Source: Candidatus Ulvibacter alkanivorans
GTDB lineage: Bacteria > Bacteroidota > Bacteroidia > Flavobacteriales > Flavobacteriaceae
DNA: 64,000 nucleotides
Direction: 5' to 3'
Assembly (NCBI RefSeq): GCF_003333325.1
Contig: NZ_QOLC01000096.1
Location: 31,033-95,032 of the forward strand
Below the pieces are notes generated by a model. It saw only the letters and a list, made by a program, of their open reading frames with translations. It made no database searches and had not been told where the DNA came from. The first letter of the stretch is position 1, and the number at the start of each line of letters is the position of its first letter. Both the position numbers and the translations under genes were made by a program. Of the stretch, positions 25,946 through 35,117 are shown piece after piece.

Positions 25946-26243
25946 CTATCACCTCTAATTCGGTTCTAAAGGCAACGAATTTTCCCTCAAACGGTTTGCT
26001 TTGTGCGCGCAATGTATCGGCATCTTCTTGATAGTATTTCTGAAGCAATTCTTTGCTCTCGGTTCGATATTGAACCGAATAACTAATGCCTCCCATCTCT
26101 TCTTCCACCTGAACACGGGTCATAAGGGCCTTAGTGAACTTTCCTGTTGCAAGCATTGCAGGAATATGTCTCTTCTTCATCCAATCAAGCCATTCGTCAT
26201 GTATCGATTCGTCTATGTTTATGGTTACGTTGTAAATATACAT
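25935..26243 (-). CDS. DUF4286 family protein
   Basis: A 102-residue soluble protein of the DUF4286 family. [20 protein letters not shown] is the N-terminal strand and helix of a ferredoxin-like (ABM/dimeric alpha-beta barrel) fold, and [20 protein letters not shown] is the middle hairpin and helix. The function is unknown. It lies directly upstream of rsmA with an 11-base overlap, a pairing I have seen in other Flavobacteriia, and follows the DUF6090 gene without a gap. Confidence 0.82.
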   Translation of the reverse strand: MYIYNVTINIDESIHDEWLDWMKKRHIPAMLATGKFTKALMTRVQVEEEMGGISYSVQYRTESKELLQKYYQEDADTLRAQSKPFEGKFVAFRTELEVIDEQ

Positions 26244-26903
26244 TTATTGATTTTCTAGTTGATGATAGGAAATAAACGTTTCGATCATCCGTAAGGTTTC
26301 TTTATTCTGATTAATTCGCATGGCTAAGGTATACCGATATCCGGCCACACTATTTTTGAACAACTTCGTATCGTACACTGCTATGTCCTGTTCTTTGCCT
26401 TGAGTAAGATCAAAATGTTCTACTAAATAAGGGTAATAATACTTTTGGTAGGTGTCCATTGTGACCTCATCTATACCTTCGGCCCACCTGTAAAATTCGT
26501 ATAGCTGAATAATATCATTCTTCAAATCGAAGTCATTAATAAAGCGGACATCTCCCGATGTGACCAACGAATTATACGCATTCTTCTTTAGATACAACGG
26601 ATTTATCGATAAAATCTGTAGTGAAAGTCTGTTCATGGTGGTAGGATCCTTATCTCCGTTTACTTCAGAAAGCAAAGAATCCATCGCCACCAATAAGGTG
26701 TCTGAATATTGAATAGCAGCCTCTAGGTTCTTTCGGTTAAACTCCGATTCATCCAAGATATTTTGAATATGCAATGCGACCGCCTTTTGCTCTTTTCGTT
26801 CTTCGGAACAGGTGTTTAATTGAAACGCGATCAAAATACCAATAATGACCACGATAAATTCGAGAAAATGATTAAGCCAGTCTATTTTTCTTTTGGTGGC
26901 CAT
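26244..26903 (-). CDS. DUF6090 family membrane protein
   Basis: A 219-residue protein with one N-terminal membrane helix (HFLEFIVVIIGILIAFQLNT) preceded by a short positive segment. The body is a helical, charged soluble domain. I recognise the opening K-x-D-W-L-N-H-x-L-E-F as DUF6090-like. There is no enzymatic motif. The N-in orientation of the helix puts the soluble domain in the periplasm. It lies between the TPR protein gene (8-base gap) and DUF4286; the function is unknown. Confidence 0.72.
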   Translation of the reverse strand: MATKRKIDWLNHFLEFIVVIIGILIAFQLNTCSEERKEQKAVALHIQNILDESEFNRKNLEAAIQYSDTLLVAMDSLLSEVNGDKDPTTMNRLSLQILSINPLYLKKNAYNSLVTSGDVRFINDFDLKNDIIQLYEFYRWAEGIDEVTMDTYQKYYYPYLVEHFDLTQGKEQDIAVYDTKLFKNSVAGYRYTLAMRINQNKETLRMIETFISYHQLENQ

Positions 26904-26911
26904 AGGCTTTT

Positions 26912-28693
26912 CTAATTGATCGCATCACCTCTAAGAGCCCTAAATTTCTTCCTAGCTTCAACAAAATAGATGCTATCTGCAAAATTAAAAATTAGTTGTT
27001 CATAATACGCTTTCGCCTTGTCTATGTTGTCTAATTGCTCGTACAACTTAGCCAATCTAAAATGAGCATCGTCAGCTAATATATCATCGCCATAAAAAGT
27101 AATCACTTTGTTATAGTTCTCTATTGCTTTTTCAGAATCATTGGTAGCTTCATAAAGTGCTCCTTGTTTGAGCAAGGCTTCGTCTTCGATCGCCTCTCCT
27201 TTATGGTTTGTTAGTATGTCATCCAAAAGTGTAATGGCTTCTTTGTTTCGCTTCTGAAGCGCCAACAGATCTGCTCTTGCAAATTTCTTTAATGCGGTTT
27301 GTGTAGAGTCTTCCAGTGAATTATCTCGGATCATCAGGCTTAGTTCCATCGCATCGTTAGCAATGAGTTGAGAAGCCGATTTCCGAAGCACATCCAATTG
27401 CACTTGTGCCCATTCGAAATCACCTTTATAATAACTGGTTCGCGCAACCTTAAATCGCGCCTCTTGCGATAATCTATCATTCTGAACCATTTTCTGAATT
27501 TGTGAATAATAGATCAATGCTTGGTTAAATTTTTCATCGAATACTAAAATATCGGCCAATTCCATTTTAACTCTAGCTTCTTGATAGGTAGACAGTCGTG
27601 CTTGGCTTAGCGACTTTAAATTTTCGATGGCCAAGCTTTTCTTACCGGCATTAAACGCTAAAAAATGGTTGTAATCTATTTGTAAAAGATACGTAGAACG
27701 ATCTCTGCCATAGGTTTCAAACAATTCTTCAAACTGTTTCTCAATACTTGCGTATTCAGAAGGATCGGCAGTTTCAAGCAACACTTGCATTAGGTATTGA
27801 TGCGCCCTTAGTTTTGCGTCTGCTGTATAGGACTTTTCAATTACAAAATCCAACATATCTAATGCATCCTCATACGATTGCTCACTTATTGCGATCAAGG
27901 CTACATCCATTATACCACCAAGATCTTCTTCTCCTAGTCGTTTGTAAATTGCTTTTTCTTGTGTAAAGGCTTTTTTAAATTCCTTCTGCTGAATGAAAAG
28001 CCAGCTCAACAACTCATTGTACAGTATATCCGGGTCTTGTTGGAGCCGTTGTAAGAGCACCTTTCTTAAAATGCTATTTCCTTCGTTGGCCGGGTCTTCA
28101 TTAATGTACAAACTGAAATTTCGTTGAGCGATGCTTTGATACGACGGATTACTCTGCATTAGGTCGATGTATTTTGTAAACATCTTTTCCAGCTTTCCTT
28201 GCTCTCCATAGATACGTGCCAACTGTCCGTTGAAATCACGCTCCGGATCCAGTATCATCGCTTTCTCATAGGTCTCTACGGCTTCATCCAGTAAACTGTA
28301 TTTGCTAAATGAGGCTCCAATTGTATATGCGTAACTAGGATTGATTTGTAAAAATTCTATCGCTTGGTCGTAGTAGGTTTGCGCCTCTTGGTCTTTGTTC
28401 TGAAGCGCTGCATTATAACCAAGCTCGATCAATATTTGCGGATTGGTATTACGGCCCTGAACTCGACTTTTTAATAGGGTTTCTGCTTCGGAAAAATTCT
28501 CTAATTGTTGATTGGCTTCAACCATTTTCAGAAGAAAATCCATACGCCCGGGTTGCTGCTTACGCAGTTTTTCGTACAACACCAGTGCTTTTTCAAACTC
28601 GCCTTGTTCAAAATAATTCTTGGCCAGTAGGTCGTTTTGAGCAAGGCCTTCAGAAGCAAACAGAATCAGTAATAAAAATATGAGAATGCGCAT
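26912..28693 (-). CDS. exported tetratricopeptide repeat protein
   Basis: A 593-residue protein with a signal peptide (MRILIFLLLILFASEGLAQ) and about 12-14 TPR-like helical pairs through the rest (for example AKNYFEQGEFEKALVLYEKL near the N-terminus and AHFRLAKLYEQLDNIDKAKA near the C-terminus). The ATG at 28693 starts the signal peptide. A longer frame to 28786 adds 31 residues that break the signal. It is probably a periplasmic or outer-membrane scaffold, by analogy with other flavobacterial TPR proteins. It is the first gene of the run that ends at 21669. Confidence 0.88.
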   Translation of the reverse strand: MRILIFLLLILFASEGLAQNDLLAKNYFEQGEFEKALVLYEKLRKQQPGRMDFLLKMVEANQQLENFSEAETLLKSRVQGRNTNPQILIELGYNAALQNKDQEAQTYYDQAIEFLQINPSYAYTIGASFSKYSLLDEAVETYEKAMILDPERDFNGQLARIYGEQGKLEKMFTKYIDLMQSNPSYQSIAQRNFSLYINEDPANEGNSILRKVLLQRLQQDPDILYNELLSWLFIQQKEFKKAFTQEKAIYKRLGEEDLGGIMDVALIAISEQSYEDALDMLDFVIEKSYTADAKLRAHQYLMQVLLETADPSEYASIEKQFEELFETYGRDRSTYLLQIDYNHFLAFNAGKKSLAIENLKSLSQARLSTYQEARVKMELADILVFDEKFNQALIYYSQIQKMVQNDRLSQEARFKVARTSYYKGDFEWAQVQLDVLRKSASQLIANDAMELSLMIRDNSLEDSTQTALKKFARADLLALQKRNKEAITLLDDILTNHKGEAIEDEALLKQGALYEATNDSEKAIENYNKVITFYGDDILADDAHFRLAKLYEQLDNIDKAKAYYEQLIFNFADSIYFVEARKKFRALRGDAIN

Positions 28694-28821
28694 GTTGTAA
28701 ATATAACGAATAGAATTCTCATTGCGTACATCAAAAACGAAGCCGTATTTAGCAGTTTTTTTAAGAACAACCACAATGGTGTTCAAATTAAGTAGTAGTG
28801 ATTAGCGTTTCTATGCAGAAA

Positions 28822-30093
28822 TTAATCGATGATATCGAAACCACAATAGGGAACCAACACCTCAGGGATTTTGATACCATTAGGAGTCTGGCAGTTTTCA
28901 AGGATTCCTGCCAATACACGCGGTAACGCCAATGCACTTCCGTTTAAAGTATGCACGAGTTGATTTTTCCCATCGCTGTCCTTAAAACGAAGCTTCAATC
29001 GATTGGCTTGAAAGGTCTCAAAATTGGATACTGAAGAAATTTCCAACCATCGATCTTGAGCGGTAGAAAATACCTCAAAGTCGTAGGTGAGTGCACTAGT
29101 AAATCCGAGATCACCACCGCATAAACGCAGGATTCGATACGGCAGTTTTAACTCACGCAAAATTCCTTTTACATGTTCTACCATTCCATCTAAGGCTTCA
29201 TAACTAGCATCAGGATGTTCTATGCGTACAATTTCGACCTTGTCAAATTGATGCAGTCTGTTCAATCCTCGAACATGTGCCCCATAACTTCCGGCTTCTC
29301 TTCTAAAACATGGGGTATATCCTGTACACGTTATAGGCAGTTCGTTGTGCATAAGCAGATCGCCTCTAAACATATTGGTAACAGGGACTTCTGCTGTTGG
29401 AATTAAATATAGGTCATCGGCTGTTATATGGTACATCTGACCTTCTTTATCGGGTAACTGACCCGTACCAAAACCAGAAGCTTCATTGACCATATGAGGC
29501 ACTTGAAACTCGGTATAGCCCGCTTCAATATTTTTATCTAAGAAATAACTAATTAAGGCACGTTGCAAACGTGCCCCTTTCCCCTTGTACACAGGAAAAC
29601 CCGCACCGGTGATCTTAACCCCCAACTCAAAATCGATGATGTCGTACTTTTTAGCCAGTTCCCAATGAGGAAGTGCTTCTGTATCTAAGGTTGGGATTTC
29701 ACCTTCACGAAAGGTTTCTTCATTGTCATTCTCATCGGTTCCGGCCGGCACCAATTTATGAGGTATGTTAGGTATAGTATACAACAGTAGTTGCAGTTCT
29801 TCGGAAGCAGCCGAAAGTTGTTCAGAGAGTATCTTTGACGTTTCTTTAAGCGTCACCGTTCGCTCCTTTAATGCATTCGCTTTTTCGGTTTCTCCCGTTT
29901 GAAATAATTTACCAATCTCTTTCGAATACGAATTAGATTGCGCCAATGTCTCATCGAGTTTAGCTTGAGTGCTTCTTCGAAGGCTATCGGCCGCCAAGAC
30001 CTTGTCAAAAGTTTCAGAAACATCAAGCCCTCTTTTAGAAAGTGCTTTGATATATTCTTCCTTATTCTCTTGTATCTCGTGAACCTGTAACAT
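28822..30093 (-). CDS. serS: seryl-tRNA synthetase
   Basis: A 423-residue class II synthetase that charges tRNA-Ser (and tRNA-Sec where present). The N-terminal long coiled-coil arm (about 30-105) binds the tRNA variable arm. Motif 2 is PCFRREAGSYG, motif 3 begins NGSALALPRVLAGILEN, and EISSVSNFETFQANR is the conserved serine-binding stretch. The length is normal. It lies 51 bases after the HTTM gene and may be in the same transcript. Confidence 0.97.
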   Translation of the reverse strand: MLQVHEIQENKEEYIKALSKRGLDVSETFDKVLAADSLRRSTQAKLDETLAQSNSYSKEIGKLFQTGETEKANALKERTVTLKETSKILSEQLSAASEELQLLLYTIPNIPHKLVPAGTDENDNEETFREGEIPTLDTEALPHWELAKKYDIIDFELGVKITGAGFPVYKGKGARLQRALISYFLDKNIEAGYTEFQVPHMVNEASGFGTGQLPDKEGQMYHITADDLYLIPTAEVPVTNMFRGDLLMHNELPITCTGYTPCFRREAGSYGAHVRGLNRLHQFDKVEIVRIEHPDASYEALDGMVEHVKGILRELKLPYRILRLCGGDLGFTSALTYDFEVFSTAQDRWLEISSVSNFETFQANRLKLRFKDSDGKNQLVHTLNGSALALPRVLAGILENCQTPNGIKIPEVLVPYCGFDIID

Positions 30094-30144
30094 AATGGGT
30101 GCGATTTTAAGACAGCAAAGGTAGTAAAATTGGTCTTCTAAGCC

Positions 30145-31518
30145 CTATTCACGGTTGTTTTTTAGCGGGGATAATTTTAGGTTGCGATCAACCTTTTTCT
30201 TGTGATAATCGTCTGGTGAAGGTAGGATCCAATCGTGATGACTAAAGTGTTTCCATTCTTCTGCAGAAAGATCGACCGTAGGATCTATAAGTTGATGTCT
30301 TTGTCCCCCATTCACCTTTACGAACACATTCATATATACCTCAACATCACGTCCCTTCTCGGCCTCAATTTGTTCTATTCGTTGTGCCAATTGCCAAAGC
30401 ATGTCGGGTTTCGATTTTACCGATCTGCGTTGCTTTCTACTTAGAAGTGCTGCATAATTGTATGCGGTAAGTGAGTCGCTCCCTTTATCTTTTACGTTTA
30501 CGGTAAGCGTTGCGGCTTTAGCGCGAAGCATCATCCGCCAACTTAGTCGGTGCCCTTCTTCTGTCCATAGTACATCGTCCGGGAATGTCCAGTGACGTAA
30601 TGGCAAGGCTATTTGAACTATAAAATAGAGCGAAAAAACACCTATGATGAGATTTCGATGCTTGGGAACAATTACCCATTCTTCGGAAAAGGTTGGTTTT
30701 TTAGGCAGGAACCGCTTCCGAAGCAATTCTGGAGAAAAGAAAAATAGAGCAAATGCGATCGACATATAGGGAAAGATCCCTATTTGAAATACCACCGAAT
30801 TGAACAAATGAAAGAATATTGAGATGATAAATCCTAACATTCGCGTACGTTTCCATAGCAATAAAGGAACGATAAGCAGATCGAATAATATGCCCACATA
30901 AACAATACCCCAATGCACCCACTCCAATTGTAACACATCGCCAATGAGCCAGTAGTCGCTTTTACCACGCATAAAGAGCGCGGCTACAGTACCGTCCAAC
31001 CAATCGGGATACCATTTTGCTACCGAAGCATAGGTATAAACGATCCATACTTGAAGTATGAGCACCCATAAGACCCAACGCGGCATGACCAGCGAACGGA
31101 TCTTTTTATTCAATCTTGCGTCTAAAGAAAACCATCGATGTGCCGGTAAAAAGACCATGATCCAACATAACAACATTAATAAGTAATAGTGATTGTTGTA
31201 TGAGGTCTTTTGCATGAGATAAACACAAGTCCACATAAGGGCGTAGCACGCCATGCTGAATCTGTATTTATATCCTACCATAACGAGCACTCCAAAGATC
31301 CCCATTAGGACAAAATAAAAATACATACCGTTACCAGGTAGCGGCTGTAAGAAATCGAAGCCAATGAAGTTAAATGTAAATTCAGGTTCGATAAGGGTAC
31401 GGCGCAACCAGCCGGTCGCGATTGCTCCAAAAGCTTCTATCGCAATTAACAAACCAAACACTACTCGAAACAAGACGAGGCCGGTGTTATCTATATATTT
31501 AAAAAGAAATTTATTCAA
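30145..31518 (-). CDS. HTTM domain membrane protein (vitamin K-dependent gamma-carboxylase-like)
   Basis: A 457-residue integral membrane protein. The HTTM domain covers about residues 1-280, with at least six hydrophobic segments (LVLFRVVFGLLIAIEAFGA, YFYFVLMGIFGVLVMVGY, YLLMLLCWIMVFLPAHRWFS and others) and the conserved HRWFSLD turn. The C-terminal ~170 residues are soluble. HTTM domains occur in vitamin K-dependent gamma-glutamyl carboxylase and in bacterial relatives of unknown substrate; a C-terminal carboxylase-like half seems short here. It overlaps ribF by eight bases. Confidence 0.85.
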   Translation of the reverse strand: MNKFLFKYIDNTGLVLFRVVFGLLIAIEAFGAIATGWLRRTLIEPEFTFNFIGFDFLQPLPGNGMYFYFVLMGIFGVLVMVGYKYRFSMACYALMWTCVYLMQKTSYNNHYYLLMLLCWIMVFLPAHRWFSLDARLNKKIRSLVMPRWVLWVLILQVWIVYTYASVAKWYPDWLDGTVAALFMRGKSDYWLIGDVLQLEWVHWGIVYVGILFDLLIVPLLLWKRTRMLGFIISIFFHLFNSVVFQIGIFPYMSIAFALFFFSPELLRKRFLPKKPTFSEEWVIVPKHRNLIIGVFSLYFIVQIALPLRHWTFPDDVLWTEEGHRLSWRMMLRAKAATLTVNVKDKGSDSLTAYNYAALLSRKQRRSVKSKPDMLWQLAQRIEQIEAEKGRDVEVYMNVFVKVNGGQRHQLIDPTVDLSAEEWKHFSHHDWILPSPDDYHKKKVDRNLKLSPLKNNRE

Positions 31519-32452
31519 GTTTTCCTATATAATCTCTGGCAAATCGTTCGTCTTTTTTGATCGCAGCTATAAGTTCTTGTTCGGCTTTGGCGCCTTCAAA
31601 TTTGATCTCGTCACGAATATGCGTTAAAAATTCGATGCGAAGCGGTTGATTGTACAAATGTTTGTCTATATCTAAGAAATACGTTTCAATAGTCGTCTCC
31701 TTACCACCAACTGTGGGATTGGTACCAATACTGGTAATCCCGTATACGCGTTCGTTATCGATCATAGCCTGCACCACATAGACTCCTTTCTTAGGGATCA
31801 ATTTATAAGGGGCGTCCACTTTTAGATTTGCTGTTGGAAATCCCCAAGTTCGACCCTTTGCTTTTCCGGGTACTACAACTCCACTCAGCATAAAAGGGTA
31901 TCCTAAATAGTTATTTGCGGTGGTTATATCACCGGCATTTAAGGCTTTTCGAATCTTGGTACTGCTCACCGCGACTTCATCCAGCTCTTGTGCGCTTATT
32001 TCTTCGACCTCGAAGCCATAGGTGATTCCAAACTCCTTTAGATCGTCAATATTAGCAGTTCTATTTCGACCAAAACGATGATCGTATCCAATAATGATCT
32101 TTTTTGCTTTTAGTGTATTCACGAGGATATCTCGTACGTATTCCAAGGCAGTTAAGCGAGAAAACGCATTGGTAAAAGGGTGGATAATCAAATGGTCCAA
32201 GCCTAATGCTTCGAGTTGTTCTTTTTTTTCGGCTATCGTATTTATGAGTTTCAGATCACTATCGGGTTGCAACACCATACGAGGATGGGGAAAAAAAGTA
32301 AGCAACACCGAATCTAGATCATTTTTATCGGCAGAAGTGATAAGTCGTTTTAATATTGCCTTATGACCAATATGTACCCCGTCGAAGGTTCCAATGGTAA
32401 CCACACTCTTACGGTCGTTCTTATATTTAGCGGCACCTGCGTATTCTTCCAT
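31511..32452 (-). CDS. ribF: bifunctional riboflavin kinase / FAD synthetase
   Basis: A 313-residue enzyme that converts riboflavin to FMN and FMN to FAD. The N-terminal adenylyltransferase domain has TIGTFDGVHIGHKAIL (the H-x-G-H motif) and an SSTKIRKAL block near 165. The C-terminal kinase domain (about 180-310) has WGFPTANL, which binds ATP, and the GVYVVQ strand. The length is typical. It lies one base after pth and overlaps the HTTM gene at its 3' end. Confidence 0.96.
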   Translation of the reverse strand: MEEYAGAAKYKNDRKSVVTIGTFDGVHIGHKAILKRLITSADKNDLDSVLLTFFPHPRMVLQPDSDLKLINTIAEKKEQLEALGLDHLIIHPFTNAFSRLTALEYVRDILVNTLKAKKIIIGYDHRFGRNRTANIDDLKEFGITYGFEVEEISAQELDEVAVSSTKIRKALNAGDITTANNYLGYPFMLSGVVVPGKAKGRTWGFPTANLKVDAPYKLIPKKGVYVVQAMIDNERVYGITSIGTNPTVGGKETTIETYFLDIDKHLYNQPLRIEFLTHIRDEIKFEGAKAEQELIAAIKKDERFARDYIGKLE

Positions 32453-32453
32453 C

Positions 32454-33086
32454 TTAGGTTCCGTTAAATTGATTCATAGTATTCTTCACTCCAGCAAGTC
32501 CAAACGATTCGATAACTTGTACGCTTTTTTCCAATCGTTCTTGAAGTTTATCTTCCTCTTCCGGTGACCATTCTCCTAAAACGTAGTCCACTTGACGACC
32601 CTTGGTAAAAGCATCACTAATTCCAAATCTAAATCGGTTATAGTTTGTGGTTTGTAAGGTATGCTGAATATCTTTAAGTCCGTTATGCCCGCCGTCACTT
32701 CCTTTTGTTTTTACGCGAATCGTTCCGAAGGGAAGATTCAGATCATCGGTAACCACTAATAGGTTATCCAGCGGGATCTTTTCTTTTTGCAACCAATATT
32801 GTACAGCTTTTCCGCTTAAATTCATATACGTACTAGGTTTCAAAAGCAAAAAACTCCTACCTTTCTTTTTATGTACGGTAATTGCGCCTAGTTTTTGGGT
32901 TTCCCATGGTAAGGATTCGGTTTCAGCTAAATGGTCTAAGATCTTAAAACCGATATTGTGTCGCGTATGTTCGTATTTGGGGCCAATATTTCCCAAGCCC
33001 GCTATGAGGAATTTTTTCATAGGATCATCTTCCGTGATGAATTGTTTTGTTTCTGAAGAAAATAATTTTCTAAAAAATGAAAGCAT
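32454..33086 (-). CDS. pth: peptidyl-tRNA hydrolase
   Basis: A 210-residue hydrolase that recycles peptidyl-tRNA released from stalled ribosomes. GLGNIGPKYEHTRHNIGF contains the catalytic His, LVVTDDLNLPFGTIRVK the conserved Asp, and SDGGHNGLKDI the substrate loop. The 22 residues before MKKFLIAGLGN (MLSFFRKLF...) look like an extension, so an ATG at 33020 is an alternative start; related Flavobacteriia also show such N-terminal extensions, so I kept the longer frame. Confidence 0.95.
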   Translation of the reverse strand: MLSFFRKLFSSETKQFITEDDPMKKFLIAGLGNIGPKYEHTRHNIGFKILDHLAETESLPWETQKLGAITVHKKKGRSFLLLKPSTYMNLSGKAVQYWLQKEKIPLDNLLVVTDDLNLPFGTIRVKTKGSDGGHNGLKDIQHTLQTTNYNRFRFGISDAFTKGRQVDYVLGEWSPEEEDKLQERLEKSVQVIESFGLAGVKNTMNQFNGT

Positions 33087-33115
33087 TTGGGAGTCATTTC
33101 TTCAGTAAAAATAAA

Positions 33116-33145
33116 AAAAGCATCCCGAATTAACGGAATGCTTTT
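33116..33145 (-). terminator. terminator after rplY
   Basis: On the minus strand, a stem (AAAAGCATTCCG with CGGGATGCTTTT, one mismatch) and a 6-base loop, followed by a run of T. It lies 22 bases after the rplY stop and separates rplY from pth. Confidence 0.85.
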
Positions 33146-33167
33146 GATATATCTTGCAATTAGGAAT

Positions 33168-33821
33168 TTATTCCTTAACTGCTGCTTCGTCTGAAACTTC
33201 AGTTGCAGGTACTTCGTCTGCAGCAACTTCTCCTTCTTCTCCTTCTTCATCTTCATCCACTTCGGTAACAATTGCGGTACGTGATGTTCTCACTTGGCAA
33301 ATTGTTCTGTTTTCTTCGTGAAGGATTTTGTAGTCATCACTTTGTACAGAGGCTACAGTTCTAATATCTCCAATTTTCATTTCAGTAATATCTACTTCGA
33401 TGAAATCTGGTAAATTTTCAGGAATAGCTTTTACTCTTAATTTACGATTTACAATTCGCAGTACTCCACCGTTTTTAACTCCTTTAGAGTTTCCAACCAC
33501 GCGTACAGGAATTTCCATCATCACTTCTTTGTCATCAAATATTTGATAGAAGTCTGCATGTAAGATTCTATCGGTTACAGGGTGAAACTGAATGTCCTGC
33601 AAAATAGCATTCACTTTCGTTCCATTGTCTAATTCAAGTACAACTGTATGCACGTCTGGGGTGTACACCAAGCTGTTGAATGAAAGTTCGTCTGCTGAAA
33701 AGTGTATTGGTTCATCCCCTCCGTATACCACGCAAGGAACCTTTCCAGCATTACGTAAAGCCTTGGTCGAAACCTTGCCCACGCTTTCTCTTTTAGATCC
33801 GTTGATTGTAATTGATTTCAT
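33168..33821 (-). CDS. rplY: 50S ribosomal protein L25/general stress protein Ctc
   Basis: A 217-residue L25/TL5/Ctc protein that binds 5S rRNA. The N-terminal L25 domain (about 1-95) has [18 protein letters not shown] and [11 protein letters not shown]-terminal beta domain (about 95-185) makes it the long Ctc form. The last ~35 residues are extremely acidic ([20 protein letters not shown]). It has its own promoter box (TACATTTG) and terminator. prs is upstream in the same direction. Confidence 0.96.
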   Translation of the reverse strand: MKSITINGSKRESVGKVSTKALRNAGKVPCVVYGGDEPIHFSADELSFNSLVYTPDVHTVVLELDNGTKVNAILQDIQFHPVTDRILHADFYQIFDDKEVMMEIPVRVVGNSKGVKNGGVLRIVNRKLRVKAIPENLPDFIEVDITEMKIGDIRTVASVQSDDYKILHEENRTICQVRTSRTAIVTEVDEDEEGEEGEVAADEVPATEVSDEAAVKE

Positions 33822-33866
33822 TGTATTTTTTTGAAATTAATAAATCGCTTAGCTTTTAAGCGGCTG

Positions 33867-33874
33867 CAAATGTA
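33867..33874 (-). promoter_or_regulatory. -7 promoter box TACATTTG for rplY
   Basis: An exact TAnnTTTG match on the minus strand, 46 bases before the rplY start codon and followed by GCAG, as in the prs promoter. Confidence 0.65.
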
Positions 33875-33942
33875 GCGCTTTTTTACCAATAACAGAAGTT
33901 GAATACCAAGTTTTTAAGAGAAGATTCTCGTGTAGAAATGGA

Positions 33943-34884
33943 CTACATTAAAAATTTGGAACTAATTGAGTTGTTGTTATGTACACTTAACATAACATCG
34001 GCGAAGAGATTGGCACAAGTTAGCACGCGAACCTTAGGGCTTTCTTGTTTTAGTGGGATAGAATCGGTTACGATCAACTCTTCTAATTTCGAATTTTCCA
34101 AACGTTCGTAGGCACTTCCAGATAAGATTGGATGAGTACAAATGGCTCGTACACTTATAGCCCCTCGTTCCATCATTAGATCGGCTGCCTTTGTTAATGT
34201 GCCTGCCGTATCGACCATATCATCTACTAAGACCACATTCTTACCTTCCACGTCCCCAATAAGCTCCATATGCGAAATTATATTTGCCTTTTCTCGTTGC
34301 TTGTAGCAAATTACCACATCACATTCTAGTGCTTTGGAATAGGCATACGCTCTTTTAGAGCCACCCATATCCGGTGAGGCAATGGTAAGATTATCGAGAT
34401 TCAACTTGCGGAGATACGGTAAGAAGATAGTGGATGCAAACAAGTGGTCCACCGGTTTCTCAAAAAATCCTTGAATTTGATCTGCATGCAAATCCATGGT
34501 AATGATCCTTGTAGCACCTGCTGTTTCAAGCATTTTTGCGACCAACTTGGCTGCAATAGGAACCCGAGGCTTGTCTTTTCTGTCTTGTCGTGCCCAGCCA
34601 AAATAAGGCAACACAGCCGTAATATGTCGCGCAGACGCACGTTTTGCTGCATCCAGCATTAATAGCATCTCCATTAAATGGTCGCTATTTGGATGCGTAG
34701 ATCCTATAATAAACACACGGCTTCCACGCACCGACTCTTCAAAAGATGGCTGAAATTCTCCATCACTATAGGTGGAGGTAATAACATTCCCCAAATCGGC
34801 TCCAAACGCCTTGGCAATGTCTTTTGCTAGTGACTGACTTTGTTTACAAGCGAAAATCTTAGGGGGTGGCGTAGTGTTGGACAT
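33943..34884 (-). CDS. prs: ribose-phosphate pyrophosphokinase
   Basis: A 313-residue class I PRPP synthetase that makes PRPP from ribose 5-phosphate and ATP. MDLHADQIQGFF is the divalent-metal/ATP signature, NVVLVDDMVDTAGTLTKAAD is the PRPP-binding loop, and the flexible loop has YFGWARQDRKDKPR. Length and motifs are normal. It is monocistronic, with a TACATTTG box 28 bases upstream of its start. Confidence 0.97.
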   Translation of the reverse strand: MSNTTPPPKIFACKQSQSLAKDIAKAFGADLGNVITSTYSDGEFQPSFEESVRGSRVFIIGSTHPNSDHLMEMLLMLDAAKRASARHITAVLPYFGWARQDRKDKPRVPIAAKLVAKMLETAGATRIITMDLHADQIQGFFEKPVDHLFASTIFLPYLRKLNLDNLTIASPDMGGSKRAYAYSKALECDVVICYKQREKANIISHMELIGDVEGKNVVLVDDMVDTAGTLTKAADLMMERGAISVRAICTHPILSGSAYERLENSKLEELIVTDSIPLKQESPKVRVLTCANLFADVMLSVHNNNSISSKFLM

Positions 34885-34911
34885 AATAAAGTTGTGTGTT
34901 TATACTGTCTG

Positions 34912-34919
34912 CAAATGTA
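34912..34919 (-). promoter_or_regulatory. -7 promoter box TACATTTG for prs
   Basis: An exact TAnnTTTG match on the minus strand followed by GCAGAC, 28 bases before the ATG at 34884. Confidence 0.65.
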
Positions 34920-34985
34920 AAAATTAAATCAGCTGTTTTTTAAAATTTGAAGTATCGATTTACTAACAATTTACAATTAATTGTT

Positions 34986-34993
34986 TATTTTTG
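34986..34993 (+). promoter_or_regulatory. -7 promoter box TATTTTTG for tRNA-Leu
   Basis: An exact TAnnTTTG match ending 10 bases before the first base of the tRNA, which fits a start site close to the mature 5' end. By read-through it would also be the only visible promoter for the repeated nuclease units downstream. Confidence 0.7.
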
Positions 34994-35003
34994 CCTCCCA
35001 TTT

Positions 35004-35085
35004 GCCTTGGTGGCGGAATTGGTAGACGCGCTGGATTCAAAATCCAGTTCTTTCGAGAGTGTGGGTTCGATTCCCACCCAAGGTA
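35004..35085 (+). tRNA. tRNA-Leu (anticodon CAA)
   Basis: An 82-base class II tRNA. The acceptor arms are GCCTTGG (35004-35010) and CCAAGGT (35078-35084), with a G-U closing pair and A as discriminator at 35085. The anticodon stem CTGGA/TCCAG encloses the loop TTCAAAA, giving anticodon CAA at 35038-35040, which reads UUG. A short variable arm and T stem GTGGG/CCCAC with loop TTCGATT follow. CCA is not encoded. The tail from 35066 is repeated three more times in the tandem array just downstream, but only this first copy has a complete 5' part. Confidence 0.96.
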
Positions 35086-35090
35086 CAGAG

Positions 35091-35117
35091 AAACTCCCCA
35101 GAAAAAGGGGAGTTTTT
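35091..35117 (+). terminator. terminator hairpin of repeat unit 1, abutting the nuclease start
   Basis: A 9-base stem AAACTCCCC/GGGGAGTTT with a 7-base loop, followed by TTTTT that runs directly into the ATG at 35118. It would end most tRNA-Leu transcripts and leave the nuclease ORF to read-through. Confidence 0.85.

Noticed and set aside
28705-28821. Terminator between the seryl-tRNA synthetase gene and the TPR gene
   Set aside because: A short bulged GAACA/TGTTC hairpin is present, but on the minus strand it is followed by A-rich rather than T-rich sequence.
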